A stretch of 64,000 nucleotides of DNA, from contig JAUIES010000004.1 of the NCBI GenBank assembly GCA_030429705.1, forward strand, positions 186,001-250,000, read 5' to 3'. The position numbers were made by a program, and so were the translations under genes. The number at the start of each line of letters is the position of its first letter. Within the stretch, counting starts at the first letter, position 1. Under the pieces are notes generated by a model. The model did not search any database and was not told the origin of the DNA. It saw only the letters and a program-made list of their open reading frames with translations. This document shows positions 44,542 through 51,420 of the stretch, one piece after another. This stretch comes from Phycisphaerae bacterium. GTDB lineage: Bacteria; Planctomycetota; Phycisphaerae; Phycisphaerales; UBA1924.

Positions 44542-45135
44542 ATGAAAAAGTTGATGTGCTTGAGCATTGTTGGGTGCGCGGCCGCTGCAAATGCTGGAAC
44601 GGTCAACAGAATTGACCTGTTGATGTTTGAGGACAACGGCGTCGATCCTGCGATTGTCGATTTATGGGTGGATGTAGTCGACGCCGGGTCGAATGTGGAT
44701 TTCATCTTTCACAATGACTCAACAGATGGGTCGGTCGCCAATATCTACTTCGAGAACAACTTGTTCTTGTCGAACGGCTCCATCAACGGCGTGACGGGTA
44801 CGGTCGCATTTGCAGAGGGGGGTTCGCCCGGTACACCCCCAGGCACGATTGGTGCATGGGGCGGCAACATGTTTAGTGCGTCTGCCGACAATCCTGCTCC
44901 GACCAATGGAATCAACCCGGGCGAAACACTGACCATTCGATTTGATCTGGCCGGTTCGTTTGGTGATCTGTTCAACGCACTCGAAGACCCGAGTGGCGAT
45001 AATGGGTTTCGTATCGCGCAGCACGCAATCTCGTTTGGTAGTCAGAGCATTTGGACCACCAATGTGACCGTGCCAGCACCGGGTGCCCTGGCAGTGCTTG
45101 GTCTTGGCGGCTTGGCGATTCGCCGTCGTCGTTGA
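44542..45135 (+). CDS. Secreted PEP-CTERM-like protein
   Basis: This is a 197-residue protein with a short signal peptide (MKKLMCLSIVGCAAAANA). The central domain is beta-rich (IDLLMFEDNGVDPAIVDLWVDVVDAGSNVDFIFHND, ANIYFENNLF, GETLTIRFDLAG) and unrelated by eye to the four-gene family at 9766-12834. It ends in the same kind of sorting tail: VPAPGA, LGLGGLAI, RRRR. Export and exosortase-type processing are likely; the function is unknown. An efficient terminator follows 25 bases after the stop. Confidence 0.85.
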   Translation: MKKLMCLSIVGCAAAANAGTVNRIDLLMFEDNGVDPAIVDLWVDVVDAGSNVDFIFHNDSTDGSVANIYFENNLFLSNGSINGVTGTVAFAEGGSPGTPPGTIGAWGGNMFSASADNPAPTNGINPGETLTIRFDLAGSFGDLFNALEDPSGDNGFRIAQHAISFGSQSIWTTNVTVPAPGALAVLGLGGLAIRRRR

Positions 45136-45160
45136 TCGAATAACGCATTCCTGAATTTGT

Positions 45161-45197
45161 GCGATCGCATCACTCGTTGATGCGATCGCTTTTTTTT
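45161..45197 (+). terminator. Strong Rho-independent terminator
   Basis: A perfect 12-bp stem, GCGATCGCATCA with TGATGCGATCGC, has a 5-base loop and is followed by eight T. It serves the gene ending at 45135 and separates it from the convergent gene at 45208. Confidence 0.93.
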
Positions 45198-45207
45198 GGC
45201 GGGTGAA

Positions 45208-45741
45208 TCAGTCTCCGTCAGGTTCTTCCGCGTTGTTATCGCTGCGTTCAAACTCGCGGATTGAACTGACGACTTCTTTAGCGATGACATTGGGGACGAG
45301 AAATGTCAAACTGTACTGTTCGATGAACCAATCACCATTCTTCCGGGTGAGTACACCAGTACCACGAAGTGTGCCGTAGGATTCGTTGGTGAGAGTCTCA
45401 TCAAACCATGCGGTTTTTCCGCCTCGACTGATCTGGATATGGCGCTGCGTGGGTACATAGGTCCAGCCTCGGCCCTCGGAAAAATAGGGCTCGCAGAACG
45501 CTCGGAACTCGTCTCTGGTCCATCGTTCGGTTGCGTCGGTCCCGAGGAACACACCAGTGGGGGCCATGCGCCCGATGTAGTCTTCGAGTGATGCGTGTGA
45601 TGCTGCATCGTGATATGCGTCGATCGCATGTGCAACGCGATCGGTCGAGACTTGGTGCGATGAGCAGCCGACGAGGAATGATGCGGCTGCTGCACCGAGT
45701 GCTTTGGTGCGAGAACTGAATCGCGATGGTTGAGTGGTCAT
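45208..45741 (-). CDS. NTF2/SnoaL-like lipoprotein
   Basis: This is a 177-residue protein whose leader ends in a lipobox (SFLVGC, Cys26), so it is probably lipid-anchored. The mature part has the SnoaL-like/DUF4440 layout: IDAYHDAASHASLEDYIGRMAPTGVFLGTDATERWTRDEFRAFCEPYFSEGRGW, then HIQISRGGKTAWFDETLTN, and GVLTRKNGDWFIEQYSLTFLVPN. Such domains form small cone-shaped folds that bind ligands or act as isomerases. The substrate is unknown. It is 9 bases downstream of the small gene at 45751, so the two may be cotranscribed. Confidence 0.85.
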   Translation of the reverse strand: MTTQPSRFSSRTKALGAAAASFLVGCSSHQVSTDRVAHAIDAYHDAASHASLEDYIGRMAPTGVFLGTDATERWTRDEFRAFCEPYFSEGRGWTYVPTQRHIQISRGGKTAWFDETLTNESYGTLRGTGVLTRKNGDWFIEQYSLTFLVPNVIAKEVVSSIREFERSDNNAEEPDGD

Positions 45742-45750
45742 GCCACCAGT

Positions 45751-46008
45751 TTACTTGGCGTGGTGCGAGAGTGCTGTCAGGTCACGATTTTGCACAACGC
45801 GTTCCACCTCGGCCGGCTGCACACCCAGGTTCTTGAGTGCGGTTGCTGCCTGTTTCCAGAGTCGAGTCGATTTCTTGTCATCATCGAGTGCGAGATAGAG
45901 ATCACTGACGAGTTCGCCGAGTTTGTTGGCGTTGAGGCTCTCCTTGTTCTGGTAGTAGCGGTCAACGATCTTTTTTTGCGTGCTGGAGAGGTCGGGTCGT
46001 TTAGCCAT
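45751..46008 (-). CDS. Small conserved-looking soluble protein
   Basis: This 85-residue protein starts at MAKRPDLSSTQKKIVDRYYQNKESL (ATG at 46008; another ATG lies five codons earlier). It is predicted helical throughout, with LGELVSDLYLALDDDKKSTRLWKQAATALKNLGVQPAEVERVV resembling a paired-helix bundle. I cannot name a family. Base and codon use match the neighbours, and it sits 9 bases before the SnoaL-like gene. Confidence 0.65.
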   Translation of the reverse strand: MAKRPDLSSTQKKIVDRYYQNKESLNANKLGELVSDLYLALDDDKKSTRLWKQAATALKNLGVQPAEVERVVQNRDLTALSHHAK

Positions 46009-46558
46009 GGCTGATTGTTGCACCGCATCAAACGAATGGAACGAATCGGTGTCCTGGAGCGACCAGAAAGATGAGTCATCGGCCAGTTTCCTGCGTGCCG
46101 TTTGTCTTCGGTTGCTCGGGCTGATGCGTCAGCAGTGTTGTGCAGGTGGAAACAGGATACCTGCAGTGATGTGCGCGATCGATCTGTTTGCGATGATCGC
46201 GGGTGGTGAATGCAGCCGGTGTGCACTAGAGAGTGCGCACTACTTATGGGGGGTGCACCGATACCTAAGTTGTGCTGTTGATGTAGACCGCATAGCCCGA
46301 AGGCAAATTGAATCAGGCTGCGTGTGTCTATGCGGGGTTGCACGCTGCTTGATCGTATCGAACGCCATGTTCGCGCGCGCGCATGCACGGCGGACAAACG
46401 GCGGCTGGTTCAAAAACGAGAAAATTTTAAACCTGATGTTTGCAACGACTTGCGCGCCGCATGGAGTGTGTCAAGGGCGGTGATTGAGCGCACGGCGAAG
46501 GGATTGGTCGCAAGGGTAGAGCCGCGAGAGACAGTCGGCTCGGAAGGAGACCCGGACC
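46009..46558. other. Gene-free boundary region upstream of the phage-like cassette
   Basis: About 550 bases. The open frames here are Cys-rich or otherwise implausible. A hairpin GTGTGCACT-AGAG-AGTGCGCAC lies at 46219-46240, an alternating GC run at 46371-46382, and an AT-rich patch at about 46410-46435. The leader of the portal gene ends with GGAAGGAG at about 46542. No terminase gene is visible in this stretch. Confidence 0.4.
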
Positions 46559-48061
46559 ATGTCTTACCGGCTCGAAGCGTTTTCCAGCGTCGGCCTCGAT
46601 GAGGCACTCATCACGCTCGTCATCGACGAGCATATCGCGGGGCGTGTACCCCGCCTTGAGAAACTGTGGGCGTACTTTCGGAATTCGCTCGAGCCGGTTG
46701 GTCGTGGTCTTGCACACAGCCCCACCTACAGGCCGGCGCAGCAGCAGGGGTTGCCCCAGCGTTTGATTGGGACACCCGATGCTTCGATCGATGACCGAGC
46801 GCGCCACAGCCGTGAAGTCGTTATCGAGAATGATATCGGGTGGCGTATCGAAACGATGGTCGACTTCATGTTCGGGAAGCCGGTCCAGATCCTTTCGACT
46901 GCACAAGATGAACCAACTCGGCGGACAATCGAGCGAGTTCTGGATGCGGTGTGGGAATCATCAGGCGGCATCGGGCTGCTGCAAGACATGGCGCTCCTTG
47001 CGCATATCTATGGCTATGTTGATCTCGCTATTCGTATTGACGAAACAGCACTGCGCACCGTTCGATCACTGGACGAATCGACAGATGCGATTGCCGATGT
47101 TGCTCGGGCATTCCGGATCGAGGTCATCGAACCGACTCGCGGCATCCCGCTTGTGAGCCCGGATGATTACCGTTCGCTCGATGCTTACCTCGTGCACTTC
47201 GAGCGTGAGATCAACGAAGTGACGACGAAGCCGAAGCGGCGACGATCAGTCATCGGGCGCGCGACGCGCCGAGACGATGGGCCTCGTCGTCGCGTCGCAA
47301 CCGTGACTGAGATCTTTGGGAAGGGCGTGTGGCAGCGATACCACGAGCAGGAACTGGTCGACGAATCGATCAGCCGATTGTTGCCCGATGTCGTCCCGAT
47401 TGTGCATATTCAGAATCTCGCGCAGCCGTTTCGTTATGAAGGTGTGAGCGAGGTCGAGCCGTTGATTCCGCTGCAGGATGAGTTGAACACACGGCTGTCA
47501 GATCGGGCAAACCGCGTGACGATGCAGAGTTTCAAAATGTACCTTGCGCGTGGTCTCGATGGCTTTGACCGTGTGCCGGTTGGACCCGGGCAGGTGTGGA
47601 CAACAGACAACCCGGATGCATCGATCGAGGCATTTGGCGGCGATGCCGAATCGCCGGGTGAGTCGGCGCACATCGACGAAGTGCGAGAAGCGCTCGACAA
47701 GATCAGTGGCGTTCCGCCGCTCGCCGGGGGGGTTGTGCGGGCGAAGATCGGCAATCTGTCAAGCGCCAATGCGCTCAAGATCACGCTGATGGGCATTCTC
47801 GCAAAGACCGCTCGTAAGCGTGTGACCTATGGGCGCGGTATGCAGCGTGTTCACGAGCTCGTCCTGCGATCTCTTGACGCTGCGGGGATTCTTGAGACTG
47901 CCGAGCGCGATCGAGATACGCGATTGGTGTGGCCGGATCCATTACCCACAGAAGCAAGTGAAGAGGCCGAGACTGCAAAACGCAAACTTGAACTCGGTGT
48001 CCCGAGCGAGCGCGTGCTCAGCGAACTGGGATACGCACCGACGGATCCAGGGATCGAGTGA
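46559..48061 (+). CDS. Phage portal protein, SPP1 gp6-like
   Basis: This 500-residue protein has the usual length for an SPP1-type portal. GGAAGGAG lies 9 bases before the ATG. The N-terminal half includes REVVIENDIGWRIETMVDFMFGKPVQI and LLQDMALLAHIYGYVDLAIRID, as in this family. The middle holds VPIVHIQNLAQPFRYEGVSEVEPLIPLQDELNTRLSDRANRVTMQSFKMYLARG. The C-terminal crown/stem region has ISGVPPLAGGVVRAKIGNLSSANALKITLMGILAKTARKR. Portals form the dodecameric ring at one capsid vertex through which DNA passes. A short basic insert (KPKRRRSVIGRATRRDDGPRRR) sits near residues 222-243. Confidence 0.88.
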   Translation: MSYRLEAFSSVGLDEALITLVIDEHIAGRVPRLEKLWAYFRNSLEPVGRGLAHSPTYRPAQQQGLPQRLIGTPDASIDDRARHSREVVIENDIGWRIETMVDFMFGKPVQILSTAQDEPTRRTIERVLDAVWESSGGIGLLQDMALLAHIYGYVDLAIRIDETALRTVRSLDESTDAIADVARAFRIEVIEPTRGIPLVSPDDYRSLDAYLVHFEREINEVTTKPKRRRSVIGRATRRDDGPRRRVATVTEIFGKGVWQRYHEQELVDESISRLLPDVVPIVHIQNLAQPFRYEGVSEVEPLIPLQDELNTRLSDRANRVTMQSFKMYLARGLDGFDRVPVGPGQVWTTDNPDASIEAFGGDAESPGESAHIDEVREALDKISGVPPLAGGVVRAKIGNLSSANALKITLMGILAKTARKRVTYGRGMQRVHELVLRSLDAAGILETAERDRDTRLVWPDPLPTEASEEAETAKRKLELGVPSERVLSELGYAPTDPGIE

Positions 48062-48118
48062 TCGAATCAAGCAACCAGGGCGAAGTTTGTTCGCTCGCAA
48101 TATCGAAGGGGGTTCCAT

Positions 48119-48640
48119 ATGGGTGTTGAAGGTAGTGGCGTCGGAGAGCCTGAGGGGGGCGGCCCGGTGCCGGGAGGTGAAGTCATCGGCGTGGTCGGAT
48201 CTGTTCCGAGTGTCAATGAGGACCTGATCTGGCGAGCGCGAGCAGCTCGTGCAGAAGCGCAGGTTGAAGAACTCACCGCTCGCGTGCAGGAGATCGAAGG
48301 GGAGTTGGAGATGACTCGCCGCGAAGCCGGGCGAACGGACCAGCGTCGAACGCTCGAACTTGAACTCGCACTCGCCGAGGCAGTGGATATTGAAACTGCT
48401 GCACTCGTCGGCGAGAGTGTGCTCGGGCAGATGGAGGAGCCCGATGTCCATGCTGCGGTTGCTCAGATGCGACGAACCAAGCCGTTTCTGTTTCGTGCCA
48501 AGAAGGCACCGAGCGCGTTGGGTGCGCGCGTGTCGACCGCCGGTGCGAGCACGATTCTCGATGAACTGGCGGATGAAGCACGAGTCTCCGGTGATCGGGG
48601 AGCACTCTTGAAGTACCTGCGGGCTCGTCGTTCGAACTGA
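48119..48640 (+). CDS. Scaffold-like coiled-coil phage protein
   Basis: This 173-residue protein lies between portal and capsid genes, the usual place of a scaffolding protein. It has a Gly/Val-rich, flexible start and a coiled-coil stretch of about 60 residues (WRARAARAEAQVEELTARVQEIEGELEMTRREAG, then RRTLELELALAEAVDI). The C-terminus is basic (LLKYLRARRSN), as scaffolds often have for binding capsid subunits. The sequence itself matches no family that I recognise, so the call rests on position and composition. Confidence 0.6.
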   Translation: MGVEGSGVGEPEGGGPVPGGEVIGVVGSVPSVNEDLIWRARAARAEAQVEELTARVQEIEGELEMTRREAGRTDQRRTLELELALAEAVDIETAALVGESVLGQMEEPDVHAAVAQMRRTKPFLFRAKKAPSALGARVSTAGASTILDELADEARVSGDRGALLKYLRARRSN

Positions 48641-48680
48641 TTGTGAAGCAAACAAGTCTGGTTAGAAGGAGATCGAATCA

Positions 48681-49853
48681 ATGACATTTACAGGCAAAGC
48701 AACATATGACAGCGGCGTGGGTCTTGACGAACTCGCGGAAGATGTTTCTGACATCATCGGCATCGTCAGCCCGTTCGAGACACCATTGCTCGACCATATC
48801 GGCGACCCAAAACGATCGGCGACGAGCACGGTTCACGAGTGGATTGAGGATTCACTGTTGACCAATATTGGGCAGATCAACCAGAATACCTTCGCACCCG
48901 ATCCGGAGACGGATACGAGTGTGAAGGTGGATGACTCGTCCATTTTCCAGATCGGTGACCTGGTGCGGCCAGCGGCATCGAGCGAGGTCATGTTCGTTAC
49001 CGCCATCACAAGTGGTACGAACACGCTGACCGTGGTGCGTTCATACGGGGGGACTTCACCAGCAACGCTCGCGAACAACATGATACTTCACATTTTGGGA
49101 AATGCTGCTCTAGAGGGGGCGGATGCTCCGGACGCTCGGTTTACGCTGCGTACGCGCCGACAGAACTACACACAAATTTTTACAGCCGGGATTGAAGTCA
49201 GTGGGTCCATGCAGGCATCACGCGCGGTCGGGATTGCGGATGAAGTTGACTATCAGAAGCAGGAGCGCATGCGTGAGATGTTGCGCGATCTCGAAAACTG
49301 CGTGATTAACGGCGTTGCACCGACGGCCGATCAACAAGGTTCCTCGAGTACGCGGCGTTCGATGAACGGAATCATTCACTCGCTGCTTTCCAATGTGTTT
49401 GAGCCGGGCGTGGGGACCATTCCGTCAGGCGGCGGCGCGGGCGATGAACTCGATGAAGTTGTTCTCAACGCAGCGTTGAAAGAAATCTGGGACAGTTCGT
49501 CCGGCGCGATTGACACGATTCTGGTCAACGGAGCACAGAAACGCCGCATCAACTCGTTTGCCACTGGCTCGCGGGCGTATCTGCCTGAGGATACTTCGTA
49601 TCGCAACATGGTCAGCACCTACGAGAGCGACTTCGGTGTCTGCAAGGTAATCCTCAGTCGATGGATGCCGACGAACAAGGTGCTGTTGCTTGATTCGTCA
49701 CGCCTGCAGGTAATGCCGTTGCAGGGGCGCAGTTTCCACTACAAGCCACTTGCTTCGACCGGCGACGCAGTCAGCGGGCAGGTCATTGGAGAGTACACCC
49801 TGGAAATCAAGAACGAGAGTGCGCACGGCCTGTTGGATGAACTCGCTGTGTGA
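48681..49853 (+). CDS. Major capsid protein, SU10/DUF5309-like
   Basis: This 390-residue protein has AAGGAG 8 bases upstream. It matches the SU10-type (HK97-fold) major capsid proteins: VSDIIGIVSPFETPLLDHIGDPKRSATSTVHEWIEDSL at the N-terminus, a beta-rich insertion with SGTNTLTVVRSYGGTSPA, FTAGIEVSGSMQASRAVGIADEVDYQKQERMREMLRDLENCVINGV, and ESDFGVCKVILSRWMPTNKVLLLDSSRLQVMPLQGRSFHYKPLASTGD near the C-terminus. It would form the icosahedral shell. A stem-loop follows its stop, before the next cassette gene. Confidence 0.85.
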   Translation: MTFTGKATYDSGVGLDELAEDVSDIIGIVSPFETPLLDHIGDPKRSATSTVHEWIEDSLLTNIGQINQNTFAPDPETDTSVKVDDSSIFQIGDLVRPAASSEVMFVTAITSGTNTLTVVRSYGGTSPATLANNMILHILGNAALEGADAPDARFTLRTRRQNYTQIFTAGIEVSGSMQASRAVGIADEVDYQKQERMREMLRDLENCVINGVAPTADQQGSSSTRRSMNGIIHSLLSNVFEPGVGTIPSGGGAGDELDEVVLNAALKEIWDSSSGAIDTILVNGAQKRRINSFATGSRAYLPEDTSYRNMVSTYESDFGVCKVILSRWMPTNKVLLLDSSRLQVMPLQGRSFHYKPLASTGDAVSGQVIGEYTLEIKNESAHGLLDELAV

Positions 49854-49880
49854 TATCACTGGTTGTCGCGGGGTCGGGGG

Positions 49881-49899
49881 GCTCGCGTGCGCTTCGGGC
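49881..49899. repeat. Partial dispersed repeat, type B-like (copy 3)
   Basis: CTCGCGTGCGCTTCGGGC here matches CTCGCTTGCGCTTCGGGC of the type B repeat at 17 of 18 positions. The rest of the element is not conserved, so this may be a fragment. Confidence 0.45.
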
Positions 49900-49930
49900 G
49901 GGGGCACTGCCCCCGCCTGGAGTTTTAGTT
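49897..49930 (+). terminator. GC-rich hairpin between capsid and connector genes
   Basis: The perfect 9-bp stem GGCGGGGGC/GCCCCCGCC (49897-49905 with 49909-49917) has a 3-base loop and is followed by TGGAGTTTTAG. It may partly terminate transcription after the capsid gene. The bases just before it resemble the type B dispersed repeat. Confidence 0.6.
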
Positions 49931-49974
49931 GACGGGAAACAAACTGGGTCGTCGGAATCACCCGGGGGGACGCA

Positions 49975-50622
49975 ATGGCATTTACACAAGATAGAGACTT
50001 ACTCATTCTCGAACCAGGGCTCTTTCGAGAAGTCATGTGGGTTGGGCAGCGATTGGTGAGTGGGACGGGGACAGCATCCGGTACCGCACTCACCATGACC
50101 GCACAGGATGTGTTGTTTGATGCAGCCGAAGTTGGAACTGGTCGCGTGGTTCTCGTCGATGGCGCTGCTTACGAGGTGGTTGATCGAGTATCAGGCACGG
50201 TCCTGACGATTTCTCGACTGCGAGGTACTGCGGACGATGCAGCCATTCCTGTGACCGGAGCGATCGGTGTTGAGGTTGTCATATCAACATTTGCGCCGCA
50301 AATAGAAACCGTGCATCGACAGGTCATGCGTATGCTGGGGATCGAGCCGGACATCGCGCCAGAAGACGGTGATGCGAGTGAAGCATCGATTATGAATCGA
50401 ACCGCGGTTGCACGGCTGGTGGCGCTCGGTGCGATTCATCAAGTTTATGCTGCAGCCAGTTCTACGCTTGGAAGTGATAGCCCCCTGGGGCTGAAGAGCA
50501 CATTTTATCGCGAGCGGTTTGCGAGCGAGCGACATCGAACCGTTGGCGTGCTGGATCTGGATGGCGATGGCAAACCAGATGCGACGCGAAGGCTGAACAT
50601 CGTTCAGTTTATGAGGGGGTGA
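49975..50622 (+). CDS. Phage head-tail connector-like protein
   Basis: This is a 215-residue protein with GGGGGGA before the ATG. Residues 1-110 form a beta-rich segment (VMWVGQRLVSGTGTASGTALTMTAQDVLFDAAEVGTGRVVLVDGAAYEVVDRVSGTVLTISRLRG). The second half is helical and starts FAPQIETVHRQVMRMLGIEP, then ASIMNRTAVARLVALGAIHQVYAAAS, similar to head-completion/connector proteins that dock onto the portal. The assignment depends on location after the capsid gene and on this layout; direct sequence similarity is weak by eye. Confidence 0.55.
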   Translation: MAFTQDRDLLILEPGLFREVMWVGQRLVSGTGTASGTALTMTAQDVLFDAAEVGTGRVVLVDGAAYEVVDRVSGTVLTISRLRGTADDAAIPVTGAIGVEVVISTFAPQIETVHRQVMRMLGIEPDIAPEDGDASEASIMNRTAVARLVALGAIHQVYAAASSTLGSDSPLGLKSTFYRERFASERHRTVGVLDLDGDGKPDATRRLNIVQFMRG

Positions 50623-50626
50623 TGTC

Positions 50627-51031
50627 ATGTTGATCTTGAATCCCCAGCAAGTCACTTTTGATGGCGTTGACTGGCGTGAGGTTGAGTCAATAGCCGTCGA
50701 CCGGCTTGGTCATCGACTGGTGCAGGAGTGGAGTGATGAAGGCCCATGGATGGTGTTTGTTGATGTTCCTGAACAGCGCCTTCGCGTTGTGCTGCGACAG
50801 CGCGTTGATGAAGGGGCGCTTTCGAGCCCGACACCTGGAGACGCGGGATTGCTTCGATTTGAAGCGGCGCGATCGAGCAGCGATGCTGGGCGCGTCAGTG
50901 TCGAAATGGAGGCCACGATCGGGGAAGTGCGGCACGATCTCACACGCAATGGGGGGGTCAGGTCGATGGTCCTTTGGGCGGTGTCAGTCGATGGTGCAAC
51001 AGACCCGGTGACGGTGGAGGGTCTCGCATGA
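50627..51031 (+). CDS. Small phage-cassette protein, tail/neck-like
   Basis: This 134-residue protein has GAGGGGG 7 bases upstream and lies 4 bases after the connector-like gene. It is beta-rich (VTFDGVDWREVESIAVDRLGHRLVQEWSDEGPWMVFVDVPEQRLRVVLRQRV), with a strand pattern ending VRSMVLWAVSVDG. That look fits a small tail-tube or neck component, but no family is recognisable. It overlaps the next start (ATGA at 51028-51031), so the two are translated together. Confidence 0.5.
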   Translation: MLILNPQQVTFDGVDWREVESIAVDRLGHRLVQEWSDEGPWMVFVDVPEQRLRVVLRQRVDEGALSSPTPGDAGLLRFEAARSSSDAGRVSVEMEATIGEVRHDLTRNGGVRSMVLWAVSVDGATDPVTVEGLA

Positions 51032-51411
51032 GTAGTTCATTCAAAGGACTCGATTTGTTTGGCTCCGGACCACACCGGTTTCATATGGCCAAGCAAGGTC
51101 TGTACATCGTGGCGTTACGCGCTTTCGCAGATCCATCCATCCCAGGATCTGCCGCGTTCGGTGATGTCGAACTTGAAGTCATCGTGCGCGGTCGGCTCAT
51201 TGCAGCGACCGAGTCGGCACTCTGGACGCTACGCGATGCGATTACGGCGCAAGCGACATTCTCGCCCATCGCTGGGACCCTGATTGATGCGCACGGACGG
51301 ACCTGGAACGACATGACACTGTGGTGTTACGAAGAAGAAGATCGAACGGATCGTGGGCGCGAGATTTCAATCGCCTACGAGGCACGCTTTCGTCGATTCG
51401 TGGGTTCCTGA
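51028..51411 (+). CDS. Small phage-cassette protein, tail-associated-like
   Basis: This 127-residue protein starts at the ATG overlapping the preceding stop; GGAGG lies 7 bases upstream. It shows a beta-rich pattern (GSAAFGDVELEVIVRGRLIAATESALWTLRDAITAQATFSPIAGTLIDAHGRTWNDMTLWCYEE, then ISIAYEARFRRF). The central G-T-L-x-D-x-x-G-x-x-W turn is common in small phage tail or baseplate-type proteins. It is the last gene of the cassette and faces the convergent glgP gene with only 9 bases between stops. Confidence 0.5.
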   Translation: MSSSFKGLDLFGSGPHRFHMAKQGLYIVALRAFADPSIPGSAAFGDVELEVIVRGRLIAATESALWTLRDAITAQATFSPIAGTLIDAHGRTWNDMTLWCYEEEDRTDRGREISIAYEARFRRFVGS

Positions 51412-51420
51412 CGATTTCTT

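Larger units (their letters stand above)
46559..51411 (+). mobile_element. Phage-like structural gene cassette (portal, scaffold-like, capsid, connector and neck/tail-like)
   Basis: Six plus-strand genes with strong ribosome sites and intact frames make up a head-morphogenesis module. No terminase, tape measure, tail fibre, lysis, repressor or integrase gene is next to it, and no attachment-site repeat was found. It may be a prophage remnant, a satellite or a domesticated capsid/gene-transfer-type module. The individual genes are described separately. Confidence 0.7.

Noticed and set aside
45980-46483. 167-residue plus-strand open frame upstream of the portal gene, considered as a terminase small subunit
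   Set aside because: It is Cys-rich, overlaps the 5' end of the minus-strand small gene, and has no helix-turn-helix or other terminase feature.
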